A stretch of DNA of 64,000 nucleotides, taken from Microvirga lupini (GTDB taxonomy: Bacteria; Pseudomonadota; Alphaproteobacteria; Rhizobiales; Beijerinckiaceae). Both the position numbers and the translations under genes were made by a program. The notes beneath the pieces were generated by a model. The model was not told the DNA's origin and made no database searches. It was given only the letters and a program-made list of their open reading frames with translations. Positions 45,588-54,259 of this stretch are shown here, piece after piece. The stretch is from NCBI RefSeq assembly GCF_014191055.1, contig NZ_JACHWB010000009.1:1-64000 (forward strand), read 5' to 3'. The stretch's first letter is position 1; every line of letters begins with the position of its first letter.

Positions 45588-46841
45588 ATGGCACCAACCC
45601 TCGGCATCATCGCAGATGACTACACAGGCGCCCTCATGGTGGCATCCTACCTAGAGGGAGCCGGCATTCCCTGTCCAGTCGTGTTCGATCCATCCGCCGT
45701 CGCAGGCGATGCTCCTGTCGTCATTGCAGGCACGCGGACCCGAACGGTGGCAGTTCAGGAGGCTCTGGCCGAACTGGAAACCTTTGTGAATGCTTTTGCA
45801 CAAGCCGGCTGCACCCGCTTCGCCTACAAGGCGTGCGCGAGCTTCGATTCGACATCCGAGGGCAACATCGGTCCTGCGGCGGACTTCCTGGCGGAGCGAA
45901 CGGGGGTTCGACCCGTACTGATGGCGGCAGGGTTCCCGCTCTTCAACATCACTGTACACCAAGGCTATCTGTTCTACCGTGGCCGCCTCGTCTCCGAGTC
46001 CATCAAACGTCTCGATCCACTAACGCCGATGTCCGATCCCGACCTGGTGCGCTTTCTGTCACTACAGACGAAGGAACGCATCGGTCTCGTCAATCATTCG
46101 GTGCTGCGCAAAGGCGCCGCGGCGGTTGCAAAGGCCGTCGATGAGCTGAGCGCCCAGGGTAATGGTCATATCTTCTTCGATGCCAGTGACGATGATGACA
46201 TCGCGACTGCAGCGAGCTTCGCGGCTACAAGAAATTGTGCAGTCGCCGCCAGCGATCCGTTCCTCATTTCTTACGCGAGACATTTCGTCGCCGACAAGGT
46301 GGCAGGCAGAGCGGCTCCACGGCATGCCGGCGGCCCGGCTGCCGTGCTTGCCGGAACTGTCGGCCCTGTCATCCTCGAGCAGCTCGAGACTTTTAGGACA
46401 GAGTTCCCTGTACTTTCGCTTGATCTCCTTGACCCGCGCTCAGAGGAAGCGGTGGTCGCGGACGCAGTGCAATGGGCGGAGCCACTCGTAGGAAGGAAGC
46501 CGTTCGCCATCTCGACTGCGACCGACGCAACCGGAGTCGAGCGTGCTCAGTCCGCTTTCGGACCCCTCGGTGCGGCACGACGTGCAGAGCGTTTGCTCGG
46601 AGGAATCGCGCGCGGACTCCGTGAGCGCGGCATCCGACGCTTCGTGGTTGCCGGGGGTGAGACGTCCGGTTCTGTCGTATCCGCTCTAGAGGTGCGTGCT
46701 GTCCGAGCATTCCCGGAGGGGGCGCTCGGCACTGGCTTCTGCGTGACGGAAGAGGCTGACCCGATTTCATTCTACCTGAAGCCGGGCAAGCTTGGCGGAG
46801 ATGACATTCTACTTCGTGCGCTGGAATTTATGAACTGCTGA
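45588..46841 (+). CDS. four-carbon acid sugar kinase family protein (OtnK type), copy 2
   Basis: A 417-residue protein from the ATG at 45588, with GAGAG 6 bases upstream; a GTG at 45576 is possible. It has LGIIADDYTGALMVASYL, KACASFDSTSEGNIGPAADFL, RLDPLTPMSDPDLVRFL and the ATP site AGGETSGSVV. It is a full-length relative of the kinase at 41116 but clearly diverged, so the two probably take different substrates. Its neighbour downstream is a CoA-transferase rather than an aldolase. Confidence 0.86.
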   Translation: MAPTLGIIADDYTGALMVASYLEGAGIPCPVVFDPSAVAGDAPVVIAGTRTRTVAVQEALAELETFVNAFAQAGCTRFAYKACASFDSTSEGNIGPAADFLAERTGVRPVLMAAGFPLFNITVHQGYLFYRGRLVSESIKRLDPLTPMSDPDLVRFLSLQTKERIGLVNHSVLRKGAAAVAKAVDELSAQGNGHIFFDASDDDDIATAASFAATRNCAVAASDPFLISYARHFVADKVAGRAAPRHAGGPAAVLAGTVGPVILEQLETFRTEFPVLSLDLLDPRSEEAVVADAVQWAEPLVGRKPFAISTATDATGVERAQSAFGPLGAARRAERLLGGIARGLRERGIRRFVVAGGETSGSVVSALEVRAVRAFPEGALGTGFCVTEEADPISFYLKPGKLGGDDILLRALEFMNC

Positions 46842-47052
46842 GGAAGGGCATGCCTTGTTGATCAGATGTCGAATCCCGAGATCGTTCGGATCAATCTACC
46901 CCGCACCCAATCTCCACTTGCCGAACAAGGTAGCTCGGAACCGCCGTTGACTCGTGGTGGTCGGGGCGACGATCACTTCATCGAGCGCTGCTTTGCCAAT
47001 CCACTCGAGCCGGCTCTGTCGGCCTGCACTCGCTGCAACATGGGGAGAGAAC

Positions 47053-48318
47053 ATGACTGAGCAGACACTGCCATTGCAAGGGATCCGCGTTCTCGACTTG
47101 ACCCGAGTACTGGCTGGTCCGTGGACGACAATGAGCCTGGCCGACCTGGGGGCCGAAGTCTGGAAGATCGAGAGCATCAAGGGAGGAGACGACACTCGCG
47201 CGTGGTCTGTTCCGAATTACAAGGGCGTCAGCACCTATTATCTCTGTGCAAATCGGGGCAAGCACAGCATCGCGGTGGACCTGAAGGCGCCCGAGGGCCG
47301 CAAGATCGTCCTGGATCTCGCCGCAAAAGCCGACGTACTCGTCGAAAATTTCCGTGCGGGCACAGTCGAGCGGCTGGGGATCGGCTACGAAGATGTCTGC
47401 AAGATCAACCCGGCGATCATCTACTGCTCGATCTCGGGCTACGGTCAGTCGGGCCCTGAGCGGGATCGACCCGGCTATGACTTCATCATGCAGGCTGAAA
47501 GCGGGCTCATGTCGATCACCGGCCAAGTCGATGGTCCTCCAACCCGGCTGGGTGTCGCGTTCACCGATGTGGTCGCCGGCATGACCGCGACGCAGTCGAT
47601 TCTCGCCGCGCTCTATCAGCGGCGAGAATCCGGTCTCGGGCAGCATATCGACGTCGCGCTGCTCGACTCGGCGCTGAACATGCTGATAAATATCGGCACG
47701 GGGTATCTGAACGCCGGCGTCGAGCCGGTCCGTTATGGAAATGCTCACCCTACAGTCGTACCCTACCAGATATTCGAGACTGCCGACGGCGACTTCGCGC
47801 TTGCGGTTGGCAACGATCGCATGTTCATCGATTTCTGCGAGCGCGTGATCGACAGGCCCGAGCTTGCCCGCGACCCGCGCTTCGTCACCTCTCATAAGCG
47901 GGCCCTGCATCGCGACGAGTTGCTGCCTCTCTTGGCTCAGATCATTCGCCAGAACACCTGCCAGCATTGGATCGACGCCTGCCAGGCAGCGAGCGTGCCG
48001 GCAGGGCGGGTGAAGAGCGTCGCTGAAGCCCTGCAGAGCCCGAGCGTCGTAGAACGCGGTGTCATCGAACGAATCGAGCACTCGACGCTCGGTCCGGTGT
48101 CGCTCATCCGTGCCGCACATGGCATCGCCGCCCAGAAAGCACACGCGGCCAAGGCTCCGCCTTTGCTGGGTGAGGACACCCGCGTCGTCTTGCGAGATGT
48201 TCTCGGTCTCGACGATCCTCGAATCGACAGCCTCGCGGCCGCCGGTGTCGTCGCCTGCTTCGACGTCGGCGACACGGCAATTGCACGGCAGAACGGAACA
48301 GGGGAATCACAGGATTGA
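47053..48318 (+). CDS. CaiB/BaiF-type CoA-transferase (family III)
   Basis: A 421-residue protein from the ATG at 47053, with GGGGAGAG upstream. Asp143 in RPGYDFIMQ is the expected catalytic Asp that forms the acyl anhydride. The family start [30 protein letters not shown] is clear. It moves CoA between carboxylic acids, so it may activate the acid made by the island's aldehyde dehydrogenase. The protein has about 20 residues more at the C-terminus than usual, and an IS30 remnant starts within 10 bases of its stop codon. Confidence 0.9.
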   Translation: MTEQTLPLQGIRVLDLTRVLAGPWTTMSLADLGAEVWKIESIKGGDDTRAWSVPNYKGVSTYYLCANRGKHSIAVDLKAPEGRKIVLDLAAKADVLVENFRAGTVERLGIGYEDVCKINPAIIYCSISGYGQSGPERDRPGYDFIMQAESGLMSITGQVDGPPTRLGVAFTDVVAGMTATQSILAALYQRRESGLGQHIDVALLDSALNMLINIGTGYLNAGVEPVRYGNAHPTVVPYQIFETADGDFALAVGNDRMFIDFCERVIDRPELARDPRFVTSHKRALHRDELLPLLAQIIRQNTCQHWIDACQAASVPAGRVKSVAEALQSPSVVERGVIERIEHSTLGPVSLIRAAHGIAAQKAHAAKAPPLLGEDTRVVLRDVLGLDDPRIDSLAAAGVVACFDVGDTAIARQNGTGESQD

Positions 48319-49016
48319 TATGAGGAACCAAACCGAAATGCGATGAGTGGGGTACTGGGGATAGCCTCTCACCCAAGGGCTCCCGGGGCTGCGCTGGTCA
48401 GGGGTGCGCAGCTCTGGCAGCCAGGGATCCAGAGCGTTCATCAGAACCTCTGCCGGTGTGCGGTAGCCCAGACACTTGCGCGGCGTCTCGTTGAGCCGCT
48501 CACAGATGTCGATCAGCGTCTCATCCGAGAGTGTTGGCCGCCGGGATGAAGAGACCACGCGGCTTGCGTTGGTAGCGGATCCGCCGCCGGCGCTGAGCCA
48601 TGGGCAGATCCAGGGACAGCCCGAGATGCTGCCCCTGGGGACCATAGACAAACCGGTAGATGGTCTCATGTGAGACGCGCTCGGGCGCGCCTGATACCTG
48701 CAAGCGGCCGGCGATCTGTTCGGGCGACCAAGCTGCCTTAAGACAGTCGATCACATGGATGGCCAGAGCGGGATAGCGTGAGAGCTTGCCCAGGCGCTGA
48801 CGCCTGGCTCGGGCCTGCATGTCGGCTGCCCCATGGAAGTAGCCTTGGTAGAGTGGCTCGTCATCATGCATCCAATTGCGGGAGATCTTGCGGTAGATGG
48901 TCGAAGGATGTCAGTCTAGGCGCTGGGCGATCACAGCCACTGGGATCTGAGCCCAGCGCAGGCGGTAAATCTCGCGGCGCTCCGCCAAGGTCAGATGAGT
49001 ATAGGGTAGGGTCATG
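48307..49016 (-). pseudogene. IS30 family transposase, degenerate
   Basis: The frame starts at 49016 with MTLPYTHLTLAERREIYRLR, an IS30 helix-turn-helix. It meets a TGA after about 33 codons and then continues as HPSTIYRKISRNW. It reads on through RVSHETIYRFVYG to about 48560. It then switches frame to the C-terminal motif LNETPRKCLGYRTPAEV. The catalytic DDE core between these parts is missing: about 235 codons remain against the usual 330-380. It cannot be active. Confidence 0.85.
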
Positions 49017-49080
49017 CAGCCTCCGTGCGAATGCGGGCTTTGTACTTGTAACAGCATTTGCAATTCAGATTAGAATTCGC
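48328..49080 (-). mobile_element. IS30 family insertion sequence remnant
   Basis: It encloses the broken transposase. Possible terminal inverted repeats are CCAAACCGAAATGCGA at 48328-48343 and TTGCAATTCAGATTAG at 49058-49073, complementary at 11 of 16 positions. The total length of about 750 bases fits an internal deletion of an element of about 1.1 kb. It sits directly against the right 39-bp island repeat. Confidence 0.6.
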
Positions 49081-49089
49081 CATAACGCG

Positions 49090-49128
49090 ATAACATTTCG
49101 CATAATAAGCCTTTTGACAAGAAGTCTG
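49090..49128. repeat. right 39-bp direct repeat of the catabolic island
   Basis: It matches 17575-17613 at 36 of 39 positions in the same orientation. All catabolic genes lie between the two copies, while replication, partition and stress-type genes lie outside. It contains CGCATAATAAGCC followed by TTTTGACAAGAA, which loosely recalls a two-arm recombinase site. Confidence 0.6.
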
Positions 49129-49461
49129 CTGTTGCTCTGCGGGATGGCGGCACAAACCTATCTGGCATGATATCGGTCTGGCGCGCATCAAAAGCTACGA
49201 CAAGGATATAGTAGGAACAGGGTCCATAAAATTGCCACGGTTGAACGGCCAAGGTTGCCTCGTGCGGTTTCAGCCTCCTTGAGCCGCATCAGCCCTGGCT
49301 GAGGATCCACCCGATTTCCTTGGCTGGGGCTCCAACCGCCCTCAGCCGGAGGTCTGTCACGACCCCACGGTGAGGGCGTTTTGCTGCCTGCCCGGCAGTA
49401 AGGCTCCGTTAACCATACCCGCGCGACGATAGATGGCCTGATCAAGACCGGGGGAAATGGC

Positions 49462-50127
49462 ATGAATGTCGTGGTTTTCGCGTCCCGCAAGGGAGGTTCT
49501 GGAAAGAGCACCCTTGCCGCGCATCTCGGGAGCTATATGGCCGAAAATGCCCGGCCGACACTCCTGATTGACGCGGATCCGCAGGGATCCCTGACCCTCT
49601 GGCACCGGGTTCGGGGCTTACGGGACCTTGGACTTCATGTTGGCACCAAGCATCTCGCGGCTACCTTGGCGAAGGCGCGGCGCGCCGGGGCTGAATGGGT
49701 TCTGATCGACACACCGCCGAACGCGGAAGCACCTGTGGCCGAGGCGATCTGGCACGCGGATCTTGTCGTGATCCCCATGCGCCCGGGTCTGTTCGATGTC
49801 GATGCTGTTCAGGCCACGATCCAAATGTGCCGTGACCTCAAGAAGCCCTACGCGGTGGTAATCAACGCTGCACCGGCCAAGAACGGCTCGGATGACCTGA
49901 TGGTTAGGGATGCGCGAGGGGCGATGCAGGCGCTCGACGTTCCCACATGGTCGGGTCAGATCACGCATTCCCCCAAACTGTCGCTTTCCCTGGCTCATGG
50001 AGCCGGTGTGAACGAGTTCAGCTCCGGGTCGCCTGCATCGGAGGAGATCGGCAGCCTTTGGCGGGCGCTTACAAGGAGCTTCGAGGCGATAAAGGCGATG
50101 ACAAGCAATGAGCCTCAATCGGCCTGA
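49462..50127 (+). CDS. parA: ParA-family partition ATPase
   Basis: A 221-residue protein. The deviant Walker A KGGSGKST lies at 10-17, with Lys10 as the signature lysine. LLIDADPQGSLTLW and WVLIDTPPNAEAP follow. It lacks the N-terminal DNA-binding domain of repABC RepA proteins, so it is of the short ParA type. No parB is adjacent; a ParB-N-like protein lies 10 kb away at 60146. It may serve plasmid segregation or position another cargo. Confidence 0.88.
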   Translation: MNVVVFASRKGGSGKSTLAAHLGSYMAENARPTLLIDADPQGSLTLWHRVRGLRDLGLHVGTKHLAATLAKARRAGAEWVLIDTPPNAEAPVAEAIWHADLVVIPMRPGLFDVDAVQATIQMCRDLKKPYAVVINAAPAKNGSDDLMVRDARGAMQALDVPTWSGQITHSPKLSLSLAHGAGVNEFSSGSPASEEIGSLWRALTRSFEAIKAMTSNEPQSA

Positions 50128-50145
50128 TCGGCATTGAGAAGGGCT

Positions 50146-50400
50146 TCACAGGTCCGTGTAGCCCTTCTCCCGCTGGGTTTCAGCCCAGCCTTCAAGCGCC
50201 CGAGCAGCTGCGGCCTCATTCGGGTAGAGATCGACCTTCTCCTGGCCCTTGGAGCCGACCGCTCCCCAATTCCGCACCAGTCGGATCGTCCCGAACAGGT
50301 CGCGTTCAATCATCAGGCTGAAGAAGCGTGCCCTGCCCTGCTCCAGATCACGTCGATAGAGCACTAGGTGGTGTCGTATGGGTGAACGGGCATCGGGCAT
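50146..50400 (-). CDS. WGR domain protein, second copy
   Basis: An 84-residue protein: FFSLMIERDLFGTIRLVRNWGAVGSKGQEKVDLY is the WGR core (the motif here is N-W-G-A-V-G), followed by a helix. It is a distant paralogue of the protein at 3377. It is downstream of the CYTH-like gene with a 15-base gap, so the two form an operon. WGR proteins bind DNA ends in other systems. Its role on this replicon is unknown. Confidence 0.8.
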   Translation of the reverse strand: MPDARSPIRHHLVLYRRDLEQGRARFFSLMIERDLFGTIRLVRNWGAVGSKGQEKVDLYPNEAAAARALEGWAETQREKGYTDL

Positions 50401-50415
50401 CGGGCGGGTCGTCCC

Positions 50416-51105
50416 TTACTCGCGCTTGCCCTTCTGGAGTGTATTCTCGATCTCGCGCAACATGGCCTGCTCGATCTCGTCGAGGTTAACTTGGACAACT
50501 TCGGCACTGGCTTGTGCCTTGGCCCTGGTCACCGCCAACTGCTTGGCCTTGGGCTTGTTGCTGGCCATCCGCGCCTGAACAGGGAAGCGGTTTTCCAGGG
50601 TATCGATCAGGCTGTTGAGCGCCGCATCGGACACCGAGATCTCAGGAGCGTCATCAAGCCCTCGAAGCGCGATGGACTGGTGGGTGTAGCGCCGCTCTTC
50701 CGTCACCTCCGGCCCGAACCATTCCAGCGGGCGAAAGGCGCTCGCCTCCCCTTCAGATGCGAATTCTACAGTGACCAGATGCAGGACACGAGGACGGATA
50801 GTCTCGTCGACGAAGGCGTGCGCCTCGCTGATCGGCACGGTGGTCCGGGTGTAGTCGATCTCGCCGGCGCAGACATCGAGCAGCGCGTGAGCATGGGCGA
50901 CCGGGATTTCGGTCTGGTCCTCGACCTCGCCGTCAAGGCCAGGTGTCTTGAGGATCAGCAGGCCTTTCCCTTCTTTGAGGCGAACCCAGGAGGAGCGATC
51001 CCGCTGCTCGGGGAAGAAGCCCTCGACGTGGCGCAGCCCACCCCGCTCGCGCTGGATCAGGCGGGCGAAGGAAGGGGCGAGCAGAAAGCGGCGACGAGCA
51101 GTCAT
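50416..51105 (-). CDS. CYTH-like (triphosphate tunnel metalloenzyme fold) protein
   Basis: A 229-residue protein. Residues 1-155 follow the CYTH layout: an RRRFLL strand, WVRLKEG, LILKTPG, TEIPVAHAHALLDVCAG, VLHLVTVEFASEGEASAF and WFGPEVTEERRYTHQSIAL. The canonical E-x-E-x-K opening is replaced by A-R-R-R, so the metal site may be altered. The last 70 residues form a helical, basic tail. CYTH proteins hydrolyse triphosphates or make cyclic AMP. This one may instead bind nucleotide. It is co-transcribed with the WGR gene. Confidence 0.72.
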   Translation of the reverse strand: MTARRRFLLAPSFARLIQRERGGLRHVEGFFPEQRDRSSWVRLKEGKGLLILKTPGLDGEVEDQTEIPVAHAHALLDVCAGEIDYTRTTVPISEAHAFVDETIRPRVLHLVTVEFASEGEASAFRPLEWFGPEVTEERRYTHQSIALRGLDDAPEISVSDAALNSLIDTLENRFPVQARMASNKPKAKQLAVTRAKAQASAEVVQVNLDEIEQAMLREIENTLQKGKRE

Positions 51106-51899
51106 AAAAACCCAGAGGATCTAAGGAATTGAGGACGCCTGCCTTTGGTACAGGGCGGAGGAAGGCGATGGCAACCCTGAACCTCGGAATATGATTTCCG
51201 CTCAGCCTTGCCCGAGACCTCTCCTTACGGATCTCTTTCTACAGTCACATAAGCTTGATTTTGGAGAAACAGTCGATCAACGTAGGCGTGTCGGTGCAGT
51301 CTGGCAGGATGCAACGACGTGTTGGTAGTCTGGGGGCCACATCCTGAGTACGCGCTCCCCACCCATGAGAGCATGGCTCACACAAATGACAACGCCCTGA
51401 CAGAGTTAGCCGTGCGGCGTTCGCTGTCAGGGCGCTTCTGTGATGCCGGTTGCAACACCACCCTATCACAATGCGCCATGATCGCTGGAGATGCAACTGA
51501 ACGCTGTGCACAAACACGATGCACGCTGGCGAGAGGCTGAGCACCAGACCTCTCACCAGGGCACGTGCGATGTATTCCGGCATCGCATAATCCATGTAGA
51601 TGCCGGCACGAGAAATCGAACTGTGGCGACGCACACCATCAGTTCGACGCGAGGTGACCTAACAGAATTGCAACCGGAATGTTAATCCCTCGGGCTGCGG
51701 TAATGCCGATGTCTCGCAGGATGTGAGGACTCACCTCCGCGTCGCAGAGCTTCTACAAACTCAGATATCAGAACAGTGTGCGGCGATCGAAGATGGATCA
51801 ACTGTTGTTGTTGAAGATGCGGACGCTACCGGATGGCTCCTGGAGAATCGTTCTGCCCTTGGGCCAGTATTGTCGAACACTGACACGCGGAAGGATCTG
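51106..51899. other. intergenic stretch without a convincing gene
   Basis: About 800 bases. A minus-strand frame near 51245-51634 has some protein-like segments (AMPEYIARALVRGLVLSLS) but a cysteine- and histidine-rich, unnatural tail. I treat it as a possible remnant only. Confidence 0.35.
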
Positions 51900-52331
51900 T
51901 CACTGTGTCGTGACCGCCTTCGAGGCCCGCTTGACCATCTCCACTAAGTCCGTGAGGGGGTAAGGCTTAGCGAGGAAAGGAACTCCCACTGACGCGCACA
52001 TACCGTGGTAGATCCGGGAACGGCCTGAGGTAAAGACAATCGACAGGAGTGATTGGCAAGACAAAACGGCCTGTGCGAGTTCAAAGCCGTCTTGCCCGCC
52101 TAGATTGTTGTCGGTGAACAAAACATCCACGGACATGTCCCTCAGAATGATCTCGGCCTCCTCGGCGCTGGCCGCAGTGAACACCTCGTAACCCGCATCT
52201 GTTAGAGCTTCGGCCGCGATTTCTCCGATGATCAACTCGTCTTCCACGACGAGAACACGCTGGCGCAGGGATTTCGGGGCTGATTTCTTCGCCTGATTGG
52301 GACGAGCCAACGGGGACAGAATAGGTCTCAT
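51900..52331 (-). CDS. single-domain response regulator receiver
   Basis: A 143-residue protein with a 22-residue basic N-terminal extension and one receiver domain. The acidic pair Glu30-Asp31, the phospho-acceptor Asp74 in LFTDNN, Ser/Thr in FTSGRS and Lys122 in AKPY are all present. It should be phosphorylated by a histidine kinase, none of which is in the window. With no output domain, it probably works by protein contact. It is divergent from the AraC gene to its right. Confidence 0.88.
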   Translation of the reverse strand: MRPILSPLARPNQAKKSAPKSLRQRVLVVEDELIIGEIAAEALTDAGYEVFTAASAEEAEIILRDMSVDVLFTDNNLGGQDGFELAQAVLSCQSLLSIVFTSGRSRIYHGMCASVGVPFLAKPYPLTDLVEMVKRASKAVTTQ

Positions 52332-52609
52332 CTACGCAACCTTATTGAACACAACTGCGTGGTTAACGGCCAATTGTGGCGAGCGTTCAAGACACGACTT
52401 GGCAAGAGTTGGTTATGGTCACCAGATAGTTAATGTCTTATTCGGTATTCTTGAGCAGTGAGGCACCAGCCGACAGATCATCGGCTGACTGACTACGATC
52501 AAAATGCTTTACAGGTTGCGGGAACTACGTATCCCTTTTTCCTCTCGGACTGGTAGTGTTTATCAAGTTCGAAGAACGACACAATCTGACCCGGGGCGCT
52601 CGATCAATC

Positions 52610-53650
52610 ATGTCAGGCCTGCCGTCCTTTTCCTTCGACGGATCTACAGCCTCATCCACTGAGGAGGCATTCTGGTCATGGCGCAGCATAGCCTCTCCTC
52701 TGTTCGATGTGGCGTTGCCAGATCTTAGAGCAATCGATACTTTCGAAGTTGAAGTCGACAGCTACCATCTCGGGCCTCTCGTCCTTGGGAGTGTGTCGGC
52801 GAACGCTCAGCAGTTTCGTCGTTCGCCACTCACCGTCGCCCGCAGCGGCGTCGATCATTACCTCGTCCAGCTTTACTTACAGGGCGGCTATGCCGGCGAG
52901 GTCGAAGGCCGGCCGATACAGGTCAGGCCGGGCGATGTCAGCATTCTTGACCTCTCCCAGACATTGCAAACGCAGGCCGACAACTTCCATAATTTAAACT
53001 TCATCGTTCCTCGGGCCGTATTAGAGCCGCTTCTAAAGCATCCCGACGAACTGCATGGGATTGTGCACTCAGGCCAGACAGGACTCGGCCATGTGCTCGC
53101 CACCTACATGCAGACGATCCATAAAACGGTTGGTTCGTTGACTGCGGAGGATGGTGCAGCCATCTCCGAGGCGACAGCGAGCCTGATCGCCGGCTGTTTC
53201 GGCCCTTCGGCGGATACACAGGAGATAGCCGCGGCGGCCAGGAGGGGCGCCCTGCTCCTGACCATCAAGCGCTACATCGACGTCAGCCTGGCCGATCCAG
53301 GTCTGACCGTCGATCGCATCACCCGTGAGTTCCACGTGTCACGGGCAACCCTTGTGCGCATGTTCGAGCCGCTCGGCGGGTTGAGCGGGTATATCCGCGA
53401 GCGTCGGATGTTCCGCTGCTTTGCCGAGATCACCTCCCCCAGTCACGCCCACCGCACTATCTCGGATATTGCCTACTCGTGGGGCTTCGGCAATGAGGCC
53501 GCCTTCAGCCGTGGTTTCCGGCGGGTATTTGACATGTCGCCCCGGGATGCTCGCTCTGAGGGAACACTGGCTCAGATTGCCGTTCAACGCGGTCGGTCTG
53601 GCTCAAATGGCCCAGTCGTAGCGCAGTGGATTCGCGATCTTCGGGTGTGA
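52610..53650 (+). CDS. AraC family transcriptional regulator
   Basis: A 346-residue protein from the ATG at 52610; an alternative at 52556 adds 18 residues. The N-terminal half is an AraC_binding_2-type cupin-like domain (YLVQLYLQGGYAGEVEGRPIQVRPGD). The C-terminal 100 residues are two helix-turn-helices (TVDRITREFHVSRATLVRMFEPLGG and ISDIAYSWGFGNEAAFSRGFRRVF). The ending DMSPRDAR varies the usual G-x-S-P-x-x-Y-R. Its effector and targets are unknown. Confidence 0.9.
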   Translation: MSGLPSFSFDGSTASSTEEAFWSWRSIASPLFDVALPDLRAIDTFEVEVDSYHLGPLVLGSVSANAQQFRRSPLTVARSGVDHYLVQLYLQGGYAGEVEGRPIQVRPGDVSILDLSQTLQTQADNFHNLNFIVPRAVLEPLLKHPDELHGIVHSGQTGLGHVLATYMQTIHKTVGSLTAEDGAAISEATASLIAGCFGPSADTQEIAAAARRGALLLTIKRYIDVSLADPGLTVDRITREFHVSRATLVRMFEPLGGLSGYIRERRMFRCFAEITSPSHAHRTISDIAYSWGFGNEAAFSRGFRRVFDMSPRDARSEGTLAQIAVQRGRSGSNGPVVAQWIRDLRV

Positions 53651-53774
53651 TTAACCCTACGACCTTTGTTCCTCCGCTTGAGGCAAATGGCACAGAATTT
53701 GCGCCGTCCGGCAAAGTAGGCGGGTTTCCCTAACGTTATGATAGGTTGGAATAAGCACTGCAGGGGCAACTATT

Positions 53775-54065
53775 ATGACCGACAACCTGATTTGCCTATG
53801 TGGGAAGCGGAAGCGCCGGCCCGATGCAAAGCCGAACGGGGGTGCATGCTTTCCAGTCCTATCCCAAGAGGAGGCAGATGTGCTTTGCCTCCTCGCGAAC
53901 GGCAAAGGGAGCAGCGGCATCGCACACGAGTTGTCGTTAAGCGAAGCTACCATCAAGGAGCATGTCAAGTCTCTGTTCTACAAGGCGCGGGCCAGAAGCA
54001 AACCGCATCTAGCATTAACCCCCGCGGAACAAGTACGCTTCCTCGAAACTACAGTGGCTTTGTGA
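53775..54065 (+). CDS. small LuxR-type helix-turn-helix protein
   Basis: A 96-residue protein consisting mainly of a GerE/LuxR DNA-binding domain: LSQEEADVLCLLANGKGSSGIAHEL then LSEATIKEHVKSLFYKARARSK. The first 25 residues include two cysteines (CLCGKRKRR). It has no receiver or ligand domain, so it may act as a stand-alone DNA binder. It lies 125 bases after the AraC gene on the same strand. Confidence 0.82.
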   Translation: MTDNLICLCGKRKRRPDAKPNGGACFPVLSQEEADVLCLLANGKGSSGIAHELSLSEATIKEHVKSLFYKARARSKPHLALTPAEQVRFLETTVAL

Positions 54066-54202
54066 CCACATTCCAGAGCAATCAGGATGCTCCAGTCAAA
54101 GCATCAGATAAGCTCTAAGAGGCAGGGCTGAAGATTATTTGCAAGTTGCTCGAGTAGGACATTCTAACTTTGCAGCTACAACATCAGGACTGGTAGCAAA
54201 GA

Positions 54203-54214
54203 TTTTGACAAGAA
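54203..54214. repeat. TTTTGACAAGAA motif before the recombinase gene
   Basis: These 12 bases also form the conserved core of the two 39-bp island repeats at 17575 and 49090. This copy is 46 bases upstream of the tyrosine recombinase ATG. It could be a half-site for that enzyme, or a -35 promoter element (TTGACA) that matches by chance. Confidence 0.35.
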
Positions 54215-54259
54215 CTCGGTAACGGATGCCGTGGCAGTGTCCTCCCACAGGAGGATTTC

